64,000 nucleotides of DNA from Anaeramoeba ignava (taxonomy: Eukaryota; Metamonada; Anaeramoebidae): the NCBI GenBank assembly GCA_028826165.1, contig JAPDFW010000133.1, forward strand, positions 62,001-126,000, written 5' to 3'. This document shows, in pieces, positions 1 to 10,574 of the stretch. Made by a program: the position numbers and the translations under genes. Within the stretch, counting starts at the first letter, position 1. Each line of letters begins with the position of its first letter. The notes beneath the pieces were generated by a model. It did no database searches. It saw only the letters and a list, made by a program, of their open reading frames with translations, and was not told where the DNA came from.

Positions 1-181
1 AAATTAAAATTAAATCAAAATAAAATTAAATCAAAATAAAATAAAATTAAATCAAAATAAAATTAAATCAAAATAAAATTAAATCAAAATAAAATTAAAT
101 CAAAATTAATCAAAATAAAATTAAAATAAAATTTAATCCAAAATTAAATTAAATCAAAATAAAAATTTAATCAAATAAAAG
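1..181. repeat. AAATTAAATCAAAAT tandem repeat, probable intron
   Basis: The window opens in a degenerate short tandem repeat of the form aaattaaatcaaaat. It ends at an AG dinucleotide (180-181) directly before open coding sequence in the frame of the first gene. I therefore read it as the 3' end of a repeat-filled intron, as seen in other genes of this window. The upstream exon would lie outside the window. Confidence 0.5.
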
Positions 182-1060
182 CAAATGATTTTAATCCAAT
201 GCCATTTCCTTTCCCCTTCCCTTTTATGTTACCTCCCAACTTGCATCCTCCTTCCTTGAAGACTACCTCTCAAAAACCAAGCAACGAAAAAGAAACAATA
301 ACAAAAAATCAAGAAAATAAACAAAATAAAGATGATAATAAAGAAAATACAAATCAAGAAATCTCACAAAAACCAAAAACAGAAAATGATCCAAAAAATT
401 CAGTTAATGATCCAAAAAATCAATTAAAAATTGAAACACATCCATTACAACCTCCATTCCTTCCTAATCAATTAAACCATATGTTCCCTCATCAAAATCG
501 TAAATGCTTTATTCAGAATATTTTATCCTTTAAAATAAAATAACAACCTTTTGATTCATTTAAATTAATTTTTTCAAATCAATTTTTTATTTTAAAAAAA
601 CTTAGCAATCCCTTTTAATTTTGGACCATTTCCACCATTTCCACAAATGAGACCTCCGAATTTCCCACAAAAACCAACAGAACAAGATCCAAGAAAGCGA
701 AAATATGAGCCTCCACAAGCAAAATATAATCCACAAAACGAAAGTCAGTATCATAGTGATGGATCAAGAGGAAGATATGCTCATGAAAAACCAATAAATT
801 TTGAACGAGAAGAAAATGAAAAGAAAGAAATAAACAGCAATCCTCATCATACATCTCGATATGATAATACTGAACGTTTTCAATCCTCAAATTATGATAA
901 TAAAGACCGCAATCCAAGATCTCATTTTAGAGACAGAAAATATATTAATGAAAGAGAAAAATTTGATGAATTTAAAAGAAGAGATGATAGAGACCATTCG
1001 GGTCATCGCTCTTCTAATACTTCTTATCACAAAAATTATGAACCAAATAAAAATTTCTGA
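182..1060 (+). CDS. C-terminal exons of a Pro/Phe-rich, charged-tail protein (partial)
   Basis: I do not recognise this gene with certainty. Two exons are visible. Exon A is about 182-499, open from the AG at 181, and its first Met is at 199. Exon B is 606-1060, ending in TGA. Intron 500-605 (GTAAAT...TTAG) joins them in frame, one base to two. Exon A begins with a Pro/Phe run (MPFPFPFPF) and becomes Asn/Lys/Gln rich. Exon B continues with a Pro/Phe segment and then a basic/acidic tail rich in Arg, Asp, Glu, Ser and Tyr. A Pro-rich segment followed by an RD/RE-type tail is seen in mRNA-processing factors such as Fip1 or SR-like proteins. That is composition only, not homology. The 5' end is missing, so the gene is partial on the left. 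Confidence 0.55.
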
Positions 1061-1132
1061 TTTAAATCAATTTAAAAAAAAATATGATTTTCTTTTCTTT
1101 TTTTTTTTTAAATTTTTTATAAGCAAAAAATA

Positions 1133-3915
1133 AATTAATTTTAAATTAAATAAAAAATAGAATTAATTCAAAATTAATTTTTAAAAAGAAATATTTATAA
1201 ATAATAAATTAAAATTAATTTAAAAATTAAAATAAAATTAATAAAAAATTTAAATTAAATTTTAATCAAAAAATAAATTAAATTTAAATTAAATAAAAAA
1301 TAGAATTAATTTAAAATTAATTTTTAAAAAGAAATATTTATAAATAATAAATTAAAATTAATTTAAAAATTGAAATAAAATTAATAAAAAATTTAAATTA
1401 AATTTTAATCAAAAAATAAATTAAATTTAAATTAAATAAAAAATAGAATTAATTTAAAATTAATTTTTAAAAAGAAATATTTATAAATAATAAATTAAAA
1501 TTAATTTAAAAATTGAAATAAAATTAATAAAAAATTTAAATTAAATTTTAATAAAAAATAAATTAAATTTTAAATTAAATAAAAAATAGAATTATTTCAA
1601 AATTAATTTTTAGAAAGAAATACTTATAAATAATAATTTAAAATTAATTTAAAAATTAAAATAAAATTAATAAAAAATTTAAATTAAATTTTAATCAAAA
1701 ATAAATTAATTTTAAATTTAAATAAAAAATAGAATTATTTCAAAATTAATTTTTAAAAAGAAATATTTATAAATAATAAATTAAAATTAATTTAAAAATT
1801 GAAATAAAATTAATAAAAATTTAATTTAAATTTTAATCAAAAATAAATTAATTTTAAATTAAATAAAAATAGAATTATTTCAAAATTAATTTTTAAAAAG
1901 AAATATTTATAAATAATAAATTAAAATTAATTTAAAAATTGAAATAAAATTAATAAAAATTTAAATTAAATTTTAATCAAAAATAAATTAAATTTAATTT
2001 AAATAAAAATAGAATTATTTCAAAATTAAATTTTAGAAAGAAATATTTATAAATAATAAATTAAAATTAATTTAAAAATTAAAATAAAATTAATAAAAAT
2101 TTAAATTAAATTTTAATCAAAAATAAATTAAATTTAAATTAAATAAAAATAGAATTAATTTATAATTAATTTTTAGAAAGAAATATTTATAAATAATAAA
2201 TTAAAATTAATTTAAAAATTAAAATAAAATTAATAAAAATTTAAATTAAATTTTAATCAAAAATAAATTAAATTTAATTTAAATAAAAATAGAATTATTT
2301 CAAAATTAATTTTTAAAAAAAATATTTATAAATAATAAATTAAAATTAATTTAAAAATTAAAAATAAAATTAATAAAAATTTAATTTAAATTTTAATCAA
2401 AAATAAATTAATTTTAATTTAAATAAAAATAGAATCATTTTAAAATTAAATTTTAGAAAGAAATATTTATAAATAATAAATTAAAATTAATTTAAAAATT
2501 AAAAATAATATTAATAAAAATTTAAATTAAATTTTAATCAAAAATAAATTAAATTTAAATTAAATAAAAATAGAATTAATTTATAATTAATTTTTAAAAA
2601 GAAATATTTATAAATAATAAATTAAAATTAATTTAAAAATTGGAAATAAAATTAATAAAAATTTAAATTAAATTTTAATCAAAAAATAAATTAAATTTTA
2701 AATTAAATAAAAATAGAATTAATTTAAAATTAATTTTTAAAAAGAAATATTTATAAATAATAAATTAAAATTAATTTAAAAATTGAAATAAAATTAATAA
2801 AAATTTAAATTAAATTTTAATAAAAATAAATTAAATTTAAATTAAATAAAAATAGAATTATTTCAAAATTAATTTTTAAAAAGAAATATTTATAAATAAT
2901 AAATTAAAATTAATTTAAAAATTGAAATAAAATTAATAAAAATTTAAATTAAATTTTAATCAAAAAAATAAATTAAATTTAAATTAAATAAAAATAGAAT
3001 CATTTTAAAATTAAATTTTAGAAAGAAATATTTATAAATAATAAATTAAAATTAATTTAAAAATTAAAATAAAATTAATAAAAATTTAAATTAAATTTTA
3101 ATCAAAAATAAATTAAATTTAAATTAAATAAAAATAAATTAATTTATAATTAATTTTTGAAAGAAATATTTATAAATAATAATTTAAAATTAATTTAAAA
3201 ATTAAAAATAAAATTAATAAAAATTTAAATTAAATTTTAATCAAAAATAAATTAATTTTAATTTAAATAAAAAATAGAATTATTTCAAAATTAATTTTTA
3301 AAAAGAAATATTTATAAATAATAAATTAAAATTAATTTAAAAATTGAAATAAAATTAATAAAAATTTAATTTAAATTTTAATCAAAAATAAATTAATTTT
3401 AAATTTAAATAAAAATAGAATTATTTCAAAATTAATTTTTAAAAAGAAATATTTATAAATAATAATTTAAAATTAATTTAAAAATTGAAATAAAATTAAT
3501 AAAAATTTAAATTAAATTTTAATCAAAAATAAATTAATTTTAAATTAAATAAAAATAGAATTATTTCAAAATTAAATTTTAGGAAAGAAATATTTATAAA
3601 TAATAAATTAAAATTAATTTAAAAATTAAAATAAAATTAATAAAAATTTAAATTAAATTTTAATCAAAAATAAATTAAATTTAATTTAAATAAAAATAGA
3701 ATTAATTCATAATTAAATTTTTAAAAGAAATATTTATAAATAATAAATTAAAATTAATTTAAAAATTGAAATAAAAATAATAAAAAATTTAAATTAAATT
3801 TTAATCAAAAAATAAATTAAATTTAATTTAAATAAAAAATAGAATTTATTTATAATTAAATTTTAGAAAGAAATATTTATAAATAATAAATTAAAATTAA
3901 TTTAAAAATTAAAAT
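1133..3915. repeat. Satellite array, about 141-bp unit, 20 copies
   Basis: The landmark gaaatatttataaataat recurs about every 139-143 bases: near 1189, 1332, 1475, 1618, 1760, 1901, 2040, 2179, 2320, 2460 and so on to 3868. That is 20 copies. Units carry point differences (caaaattaa versus tataattaa, aaaaag versus agaaag) and small indels, so the array is diverged rather than freshly amplified. No gene is visible inside it. It separates the first gene from eL27. Confidence 0.9.
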
Positions 3916-4058
3916 AATAAAGATTATGAAAAAAATAATAACAATTACTAATTATTAAAAATTTATTACTAATTTTAAATAAAAAAAAAAAACAAAAAAA
4001 AATTTTTTTTTCTTTTTTTTAATTTTTTCATTTTTTCTTTTTTATTCACTAAAAAAAA

Positions 4059-5293
4059 ATGGAAAATAACGACAATCAACCACAAGAAACTAAAACAGAA
4101 GAAATTAAAACAGAAGAAATTAAAACAGAAGAAATTAAAACAGAAGAAATTCAAGAAGAAATTACCAAAATGGAAACACAAACAGAAACAACAACACCAG
4201 AACTTTTTGAAAAAAACATGGCTGTCATTGTCTTAAGAGGAAGATTTGCAGGAAGAAAAGCAATTGTTTGTCAACAAGCAAACAGAGGTAATGACAAGTA
4301 CAGCTTTGACAGATGTCTTGTTTATGGCATTGAAAGATATCCAAAAAGAATTATTAGAAGACATACTTTAAAACAAAAAGAGCGTAAAAGTCGAATCAAA
4401 CCATTTGTCAAAGTCGTCAATCAAAAACATTTACTTCCAACTCGTTATAAGATTGACTTAGAATTACCAAATGATTTAGTTACTGGTGAGAAATATGATG
4501 ATCCAGCAAAAAGAAAACAATTAAAAACTCAATTAAGAACAGTTCTTAAGAAACAGTATTTTAATTATAATTTTAATTTTAATTATAATTTTAATTTTAA
4601 TTATAATTTTAATTTTAATTTTAATTTTAATTATTAATTTTAATTTTAATTTTAATTTTAATTTTAATTTAAATTTAAATTTTAATTTTAATTTTAATTT
4701 TAATTTTAATTTTAATTTTAATTTTAATTTTAATTTTAATTTTAATTTTAATTTTAATTTTAATTTTAATTTTAAATTTAATTTTTAATTTTAATTTTAA
4801 TTTTAATTTTAATTTTAATTTTAATTTTAATTTTAATTTTAATTTTAATTTTAATTTTAATTTTAATTTTAATTTTAATTTTAATTTTAATTTTAATTTT
4901 AATTTTTAATTTTTTATTTTTAATTTTATTTTTGGTTTTTTTTTAATTTTTAATTTTAATTTTCCTCCAAATTTTAATTTTTTTTTTAATTTTTATTTAA
5001 TTTCAATTTAAAAATTTTTTAATTTTTTTTCCAAATAAAATTTAAATTTAATTTTAATTTTAATTTTAATTTTATTTTTCTTTTTAATTTTAAGAAAAAG
5101 AAAAATTTTAATTTTTTATTTTATATTTAAATTTAATTTTTAATTTTAATTTTTAATTTAATTTTTTTTTTTTGATTTTTAATTTTAATAAAAAGGATTA
5201 ATTTTAATTTTAATTTTAATTTTAATTTTAATTTTTTCAATTAGATTTCTTACAGGAAAAAATAGATGGTTCTTCTCAAAACTTAGATTCTAA
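4059..5293 (+). CDS. RPL27: 60S ribosomal protein eL27 with acidic N-terminal extension
   Basis: This is a component of the large cytosolic ribosomal subunit. Exons are 4059-4555 and 5245-5293, giving 181 aa. The body matches eL27: RGRFAGRKAIV near the start, then RYPKRIIRRHTLKQKERKS, IKPFVKVVNQKHLLPTRY, and the C-terminal TGKNRWFFSKLRF encoded by exon 2. The intron (GTATTT...TTAG, 689 bp) interrupts codon 166 and consists mostly of TTTTAA hexamers. Reading through it would replace the conserved C-terminus with a YNFNF repeat, so the splice is well supported. About 53 residues precede the first core Met, including four copies of KTEEI, although the family is usually about 136 aa. Translation could start at Met54 instead, but the first ATG is open and close to the upstream poly-A/T leader. 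Confidence 0.95.
4556..5244 (+). repeat. TTTTAA hexamer repeat filling the eL27 intron
   Basis: Near-perfect TTTTAA repeats occupy most of 4560-4900. More degenerate T-rich sequence follows up to the acceptor. The boundaries are the splice sites of eL27. This is a simple-repeat expansion inside an intron. Confidence 0.9.
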
Positions 5294-5498
5294 ATTGTCC
5301 TCCAAAAAAAAAAACAATATTTTTTTTTCTTTCCTTTTATCAATTCAACCTAAAAGAAATCCGGTTTTTTTTTCTTTTTAATTCTCCAAATAAAGTTTAA
5401 ACAAATTCTTCTTTAAAATTTCTTTTATTTTTTTTTCTTATTCAATTAAAAAAAGAAAAAAAGAAAAAAAGAAAAAAAAACAAAAACTTAATAATTAA
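5294..5498. other. Convergent 3' interval between eL27 and Atg4
   Basis: About 205 bp lie between the eL27 stop (+) and the Atg4 stop (-). The sequence is T-rich then A-rich with no open frame. It must hold both 3' UTRs and cleavage signals. I see no further feature. Confidence 0.6.
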
Positions 5499-8312
5499 TT
5501 ATTTTCTTTCAATTGAAAAAAATAATGAATTTTTTGGAATTGATTTCACTCTTTTTCTGAAATCTCGAAATGAACGACGAGTTTGACAAAGAAATCCAAC
5601 AGATAAACAAGGATCAAGTTGTGAAAATTTAATTCTTGGAAGAAATGGTGGTTTATATGAATTTGTTGGAAATTGAAAATCGGAATTTAACATTCCATTC
5701 ACTTTTGTTTGAACTTGATGTGGATCCAAAAAGAATAAGTTTTCTTCTATTTATATTTAAATTTATAATTATATTTATATTTTAATTTGATTTTGAATTT
5801 GATTTTGAATTTATATTTATATTTATATTTATATTTATATTATATTTATATTTGAATTTATATTTATATTTATATTTATATTTATATTTATATTTATATT
5901 TATATTTGAATTTAAATTTATATTTATATTTATATTTATGATTTGAATTTATATTTGAATTTATATTTATATTTATATTTATATTTATATTTATATTTGA
6001 ATTTGTATTTGAATTTCAATTCACCTTGATAACCAAAAAAATAAAGTCCTGAATTTTTATAACCTCCAATAAATCCAACTGATTGAGGAAAATGAAACAT
6101 TTGTTTAATAGCATCAAAATAAATTGGATTAATTTCATCTAACCCTAATCTTACTGGAATAAATAATAATAATGAAGTCCATTTTTTTCTTTTTTTCTTT
6201 TTTGGTTTTTGTTTATCTTTTTCATTTTCATTTTCATTTTCATTTTCATTTTCATTTTCATTTTCATTTTCATTTTCATTTTCATTTTCATTTTGATTTC
6301 ATATTTATATTTATATTTTGATTCATATTTATATTTATATTTTCATTTTCATTTTCATTTTCATTTTCATTTATATTTATATTTTCATTTTGGTTTTTAT
6401 TTTCATTTTTATTTTCATTTTGAATTTCATTTTGATTTTGATTTTGATTTTCATTTAGATTCATATTTTCATTTATATTTTGATTCATATTTATATTTTG
6501 ATTTTCATTTTCATTTATATTTTGATTTTGATTTTCATTATTGATATTTTCTTTATTGGTATTTTTGGTTGTTTTTTCTGAATTTTGATTCATTTCAATT
6601 AAAAAAAAATTTTCGTTTTGGATAGAGAAAGAGTATTCTAACTTATTAGAAGATGAATTATCTTGAGGAACATTCTTTTTAGAAGGATCAAAAAGACATT
6701 CAGAATAAATATCTTTTATTTTAACTGAAGTATCCATTGCAACAACAACTTTAAGATATTTTGAGTGTTTCAAACTAACTAATTTTCTATTTCATTTTTT
6801 TTTTTGTCTTGTTATTTTTCCTGATTTTCTTTTCTTTCTTTTTTTATTTACTTAATAATTTGTACAATCATCGTTGGTGAATACCATTCACTAATTTGCA
6901 TCCCCATTTCAACCCCTAATTCAGATATCTTATGTATTGAATATGGTGCTTCTTTTTCATCAGCAAAAAATGATATTATCTTAAATTTTAATTTTATAAA
7001 TTAATTTGAATTTGAATTTTAATTATTTTAATTTTTATTTTAATTTTTATTTTAATTTGAATTTTTTATCCGATTTTAATTTTAATTTTAATTTTAATTT
7101 TGATTTTAATTTTAATTTTTATTTTAATTCTAATTTTAATTTTAATTTTAATTTTAATTTTAATTTTAATTTTAATTTTTAATTTTAAATTTTAATTTTT
7201 ATTTTTAATTTTAATTTTAATTTTAATTTTTAATTTTAATCAAAAATTTTAAATTTAAAATTTTTAATTTTTATCCGATTTTAATTTTTATTTTAATTTT
7301 AATTTTTAATTTTAATTTTATAAATTAATTTGAATTTTTATCCGATTTTAATTTTAATTTTAAATTTTTATTTTAATTTTAATTTTGATTTTCTTTTTTG
7401 ATTTTTAATTTTTAATTTTAATTTTAATTTTTATTTTAATTTCAATTTTAATTTTTAATTTTAATTTAAATTTTAATTTTAATTTTAATTTTAATTTTAA
7501 TTTTAATTTTAAATTAAACAATTTTTATCCGATTTTAATTTTAAATTTTAATTATATAATTTTAATTTTAATTTTAATTTTAATTTGAATTTTAATTTTA
7601 ATTTTTTAAATTAATTTGAATTTGAATTTTAATTTTAATTTTAATTTTAATTTTAATTTTAATTTTAAATTTTAATTTTGATTTTAAATTTTATTTCAAT
7701 TTTAATTTTTTCAAGTTGTTGAAGCTTTAAAATAATTAGTGTAAATCTAATTATAATATAAATGAGCTGATTTAAAAATAAATTGAAAATTTACTCTATG
7801 AAAAATTTTGTTTTGTTCATCTGTTGCTTCTTGAAGTCTAAAATCTAAAAAAAATGATGAAAAAAAAATAAAAATAAAAAATAAAAAAATAAAACTAAAA
7901 GTTGATCAAAGAAAAAAATTACTTCTCCCTAAAAATAAAACAGACAAAGTGTTTGCAAGAATCATCTGACCAGTTCTGTACATGCAACCCCAGCCAGAAT
8001 CGGATGTATGACCAGATAACGATTCAAAATTTTTTCTATAAGAAATCCAAATTTTTGAATTAAAATCAGAATAAAAATCTTTCCAAATTAAAAGATGAAG
8101 TTGCTTTTTGGATTTATTTTGTTGTTTTGTTTGCTCTTTTGTGTCTGGTTTGTATTCTTTCCCTCCCATAACATGAATTGTTGATGATGTTGGTATTCCT
8201 TTGTTTCTTTCTTTTGAAAAATTTTTTGATTTTTTTTTTAATTTTTTTTTTTTAATTTTTTTGATTGTTTTTTTTTACTAAATTTTTGAAATGCATTATA
8301 AATTGATGACAT
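5499..8312 (-). CDS. ATG4: Autophagy cysteine protease Atg4 (peptidase C54)
   Basis: Atg4 processes and delipidates Atg8. Exons on the minus strand are 8312-8279, 8210-7923, 7844-7795, 6979-6852, 6774-6025 and 5746-5499. The nucleophile motif is TSDSGWGCMYRTGQM. Further family blocks are PYSIHKISELGVEMG, ISEWYSPTMIVQ, VVVAMDTSV, FIPVRLGLDEINPIY, QSVGFIGGYKNSGLYFFGY, the Asp/His motif LDPHQVQ split just after GYQG by an intron, and FSQLDPCLSVGFLCQT. An Asn/Gln/Glu-rich insert of more than 100 residues lies between the AMDTS block and the RLGL block. One extra T (plus strand 6297-6299) in that insert shifts the frame. Removing it gives exons summing to 499 codons. The first small intron (8278-8211) is inferred from phase. 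Without it the start would be the ATG at 8169, which loses part of the conserved first strand. Confidence 0.9.
5747..6024 (-). repeat. TATATTTA-type repeat filling the last Atg4 intron
   Basis: Tandem tttatatttatattt with occasional gaattt variants fills the intron between the GYQG codons and the LDPH catalytic exon. Its ends are a GTGAAT donor and a TAG acceptor on the minus strand. Confidence 0.85.
6980..7794 (-). repeat. TTTTAA hexamer repeat filling an Atg4 intron
   Basis: An 815-bp intron lies between the IFHR exon and the SFFADEKEAPYSIH exon. It is largely TTTTAA/TTTTAAT repeat interrupted by atccgattttaa words. Bases 7700-7790 are non-repetitive. I looked there for an extra exon and found no donor that would support one. 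Confidence 0.8.
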
Positions 8313-8575
8313 TTTGTTTTTTATTTTTGTTTTTATTATTGCTTTTTATTTTTTTTTAAATAAATAAATAATAATAAAAATAATTTTTCAAAAGCAAAAA
8401 AATGGAAAAAAATGGAAAAAAGAAATCCTAAAAAAAATTTTTTCATTTTAAGTTGTTTTTGTTTTTTGAACTTAATTTGAATTCCCTTTTTGTTTTTATT
8501 TTTTTCTTAATCAAATCTTTTCTAATTTTTTTATTAATAAAATCTAAATCAAAAATGTTAATTTCAAAGAAAAAA
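8313..8575. other. AT-rich upstream interval of Atg4
   Basis: This stretch has T-rich and A-rich runs with no open frame of note. It probably contains the Atg4 promoter and 5' UTR. No defined element can be recognised. Confidence 0.4.
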
Positions 8576-9060
8576 AATTAATTAAAAATATTTAATAAAA
8601 TTATATTAAAAATATTAATAATTTTAAATTATTATTTATTAATAAAATTATTTAAAATTATATTTAAAAATAAATTATAAATAAATTATAATAAATTATT
8701 ATTAAAAATATAAATATAAAATTAATTAAAAATATTTAATAAAAATATATTAAAATATTAATAATTTTAAATTAATATTTATTAATAAAATTATCTAAAA
8801 TTATATTTAAAAATAAATTATAAATAAATTATAATAAATTATTATTAAAAATATAAATAAAAAATTAATTAAAAATATTTAATAAAAATATATTAAAAAT
8901 ATTAATAATTTTAAATTAATATTTATTAATAAAATTATATAAAATTAGATTTAAAAATAAATTATAAATAAATTATAATAAATTATTATTTAAAATATAA
9001 ATAAAAAATTAATTAAAAATATTTAATAAAAATAAATTAAAAAAATTAATATATAAAAGG
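8576..9060. repeat. Tandem repeat, about 144-bp unit, about 3.4 copies
   Basis: The word attaattaaaaatattt recurs near 8577, 8721, 8863 and 9008. Each unit contains aaaaataaattataaataaa. The same word occurs reverse-complemented in the 55.3-56.9 kb satellite, so the two arrays belong to one family in opposite orientation. Confidence 0.85.
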
Positions 9061-9280
9061 AATAAAATTTTAAAAATAAGAAAAATAAATTAAATTAAAT
9101 TTTATTTTAAAAATAAAAATTAATTAAAAATATTTAAAAAGCGCGTTAAAAATATATAAAAGGTCGGACGGATTAATATTTCTTAATATTTAATTTTTAT
9201 TCTTTTTATTTTTATTTTTATTTAAATAAAAATGGAATAAATTTATATTGAAATAAAAATATGGAATCAATTTATTTAAA
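9061..9280. other. Non-repetitive AT-rich interval with a small GC island
   Basis: The interval is AT-rich but contains gcgcg (9141-9145) and tatataaaaggtcggacgg (about 9153-9171). These are strikingly GC-containing words for this region. A TATA-like string sits directly upstream of the GC-rich part. No ORF follows. Confidence 0.3.
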
Positions 9281-10480
9281 ATTTAATTTTGATTAAATTT
9301 TAATTTGATTTTAATTTAATTTTAATTTAATTTTTATTTAATAAAATTTAATTTTAATTTATTTAAAAATTTAAATTATAAATTTTAATTTTAATTTAAA
9401 TTTTAATTTAAAAATTTTGATTTAAATTTAATTTAATTTTAATTTAATTTTAATAATTTTTGATTTAATTTTTATTTAATTTTGATTTAATAATTTTGAT
9501 TTAATTTTGATTTAAAATTAAATTTAATTTAATTAAAATTTTGATTAAAATTTTTAAAAATCTAATTTTAATTTAATTTTTGATTTATAAAATTTTTTTA
9601 ATTTAGGATTTAAAAATAAATTTTAATTAAATTTTGATTTAATTTTTATTAAAATTTTAATTAAAATTTTAATTTTGATTTTGATTTAATTTTGATTTAA
9701 TTTTGATTATAAAATTTTAATTTGATTTTGATTTTAATTTTGATTAAATTTTAATTTAATATTGATTTAATATTGATTAAAAATTTTAATTTAATATTGA
9801 TTTAATTTTGATTTAATTTTGATTTATTTTTGATTTATTTTTGATTTAATTTTAATTTAATTTTGATTTAATTTTAATTTAATTTTGATTTATTTTTGAT
9901 TTAATTTTGATTTATTTTTAATTATCCAAAATTTTAATTTTTTTTGATTTAATTTAAAAATTTAAAAATTTAATTTTGATTTAATTTTGATTTAATTTTG
10001 GATTTAATTTTAATTTAATTTTTATTAAAAATTTTGATTTAAAAATTTAATTTTGATTTAATTAATTTTAAAGATTTAATTTTGATTTTAAAATTTTTTT
10101 AATTTAATTTTGATTTATTTTTGATTTAATTTTAATTTAATTTTAATTTTAATTTTTGATTTAATTTTAATTTATTTTTGATTTAATTTTAATTTAATTT
10201 TGATTTAATTTAATTAAATTTTGATTTAATTTTGATTTAATTTTGATTTAATTTTAATTTAATTTTGATTTAATTTTAATTTAATTTTTATTAAATTTTG
10301 ATTTAATTTTAATTTAATTTTGATTTAATTTTAATTTAATTTTGATTTAATTTTAATTTAATTTTGATTTAATTTTAATTTAATTTTGATTTAATTTTAA
10401 TTTAATTTTGATTTAATTTTAATTTAATTTTAATTAAATTTTGATTTAATTTTGATTTAATTTATTTGAATTGATTTCAT
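9281..10480. repeat. 11-bp TTTTGATTTAA / TTTTAATTTAA tandem repeat
   Basis: This is about 1.2 kb of tandem 11-mers in two interspersed variants, more regular toward 10,460 and more degenerate toward 9,300. It ends about 95 bp downstream of the RhoGAP-SH3 gene. No gene is visible. Confidence 0.85.
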
Positions 10481-10574
10481 TTAGTTAAAAAAAAAAAAAT
10501 TTCAATCATTTTCTTTTTCTGTACTTGTGTTTGATTTTTTTTTTTAAATTTTTTTGTTTTTTTCCTTAAATTGT

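Noticed and set aside
1133-3915. Possible CRISPR array
   Set aside because: Units of about 141 bp are contiguous and diverged, with no alternating constant repeat and unique spacer. The genome is eukaryotic.
7700-7792. Extra Atg4 exon in the non-repetitive part of the intron
   Set aside because: No usable donor follows it, and exons IFHR and IISFFADE join in phase and match the family directly.
8169-8277. Atg4 start at ATG 8169 with no upstream exon
   Set aside because: The conserved strand (TIHVMGGKEY) extends upstream of this Met, and a phase-compatible 68-bp intron links it to ATG 8312. I kept the longer model with moderate trust.
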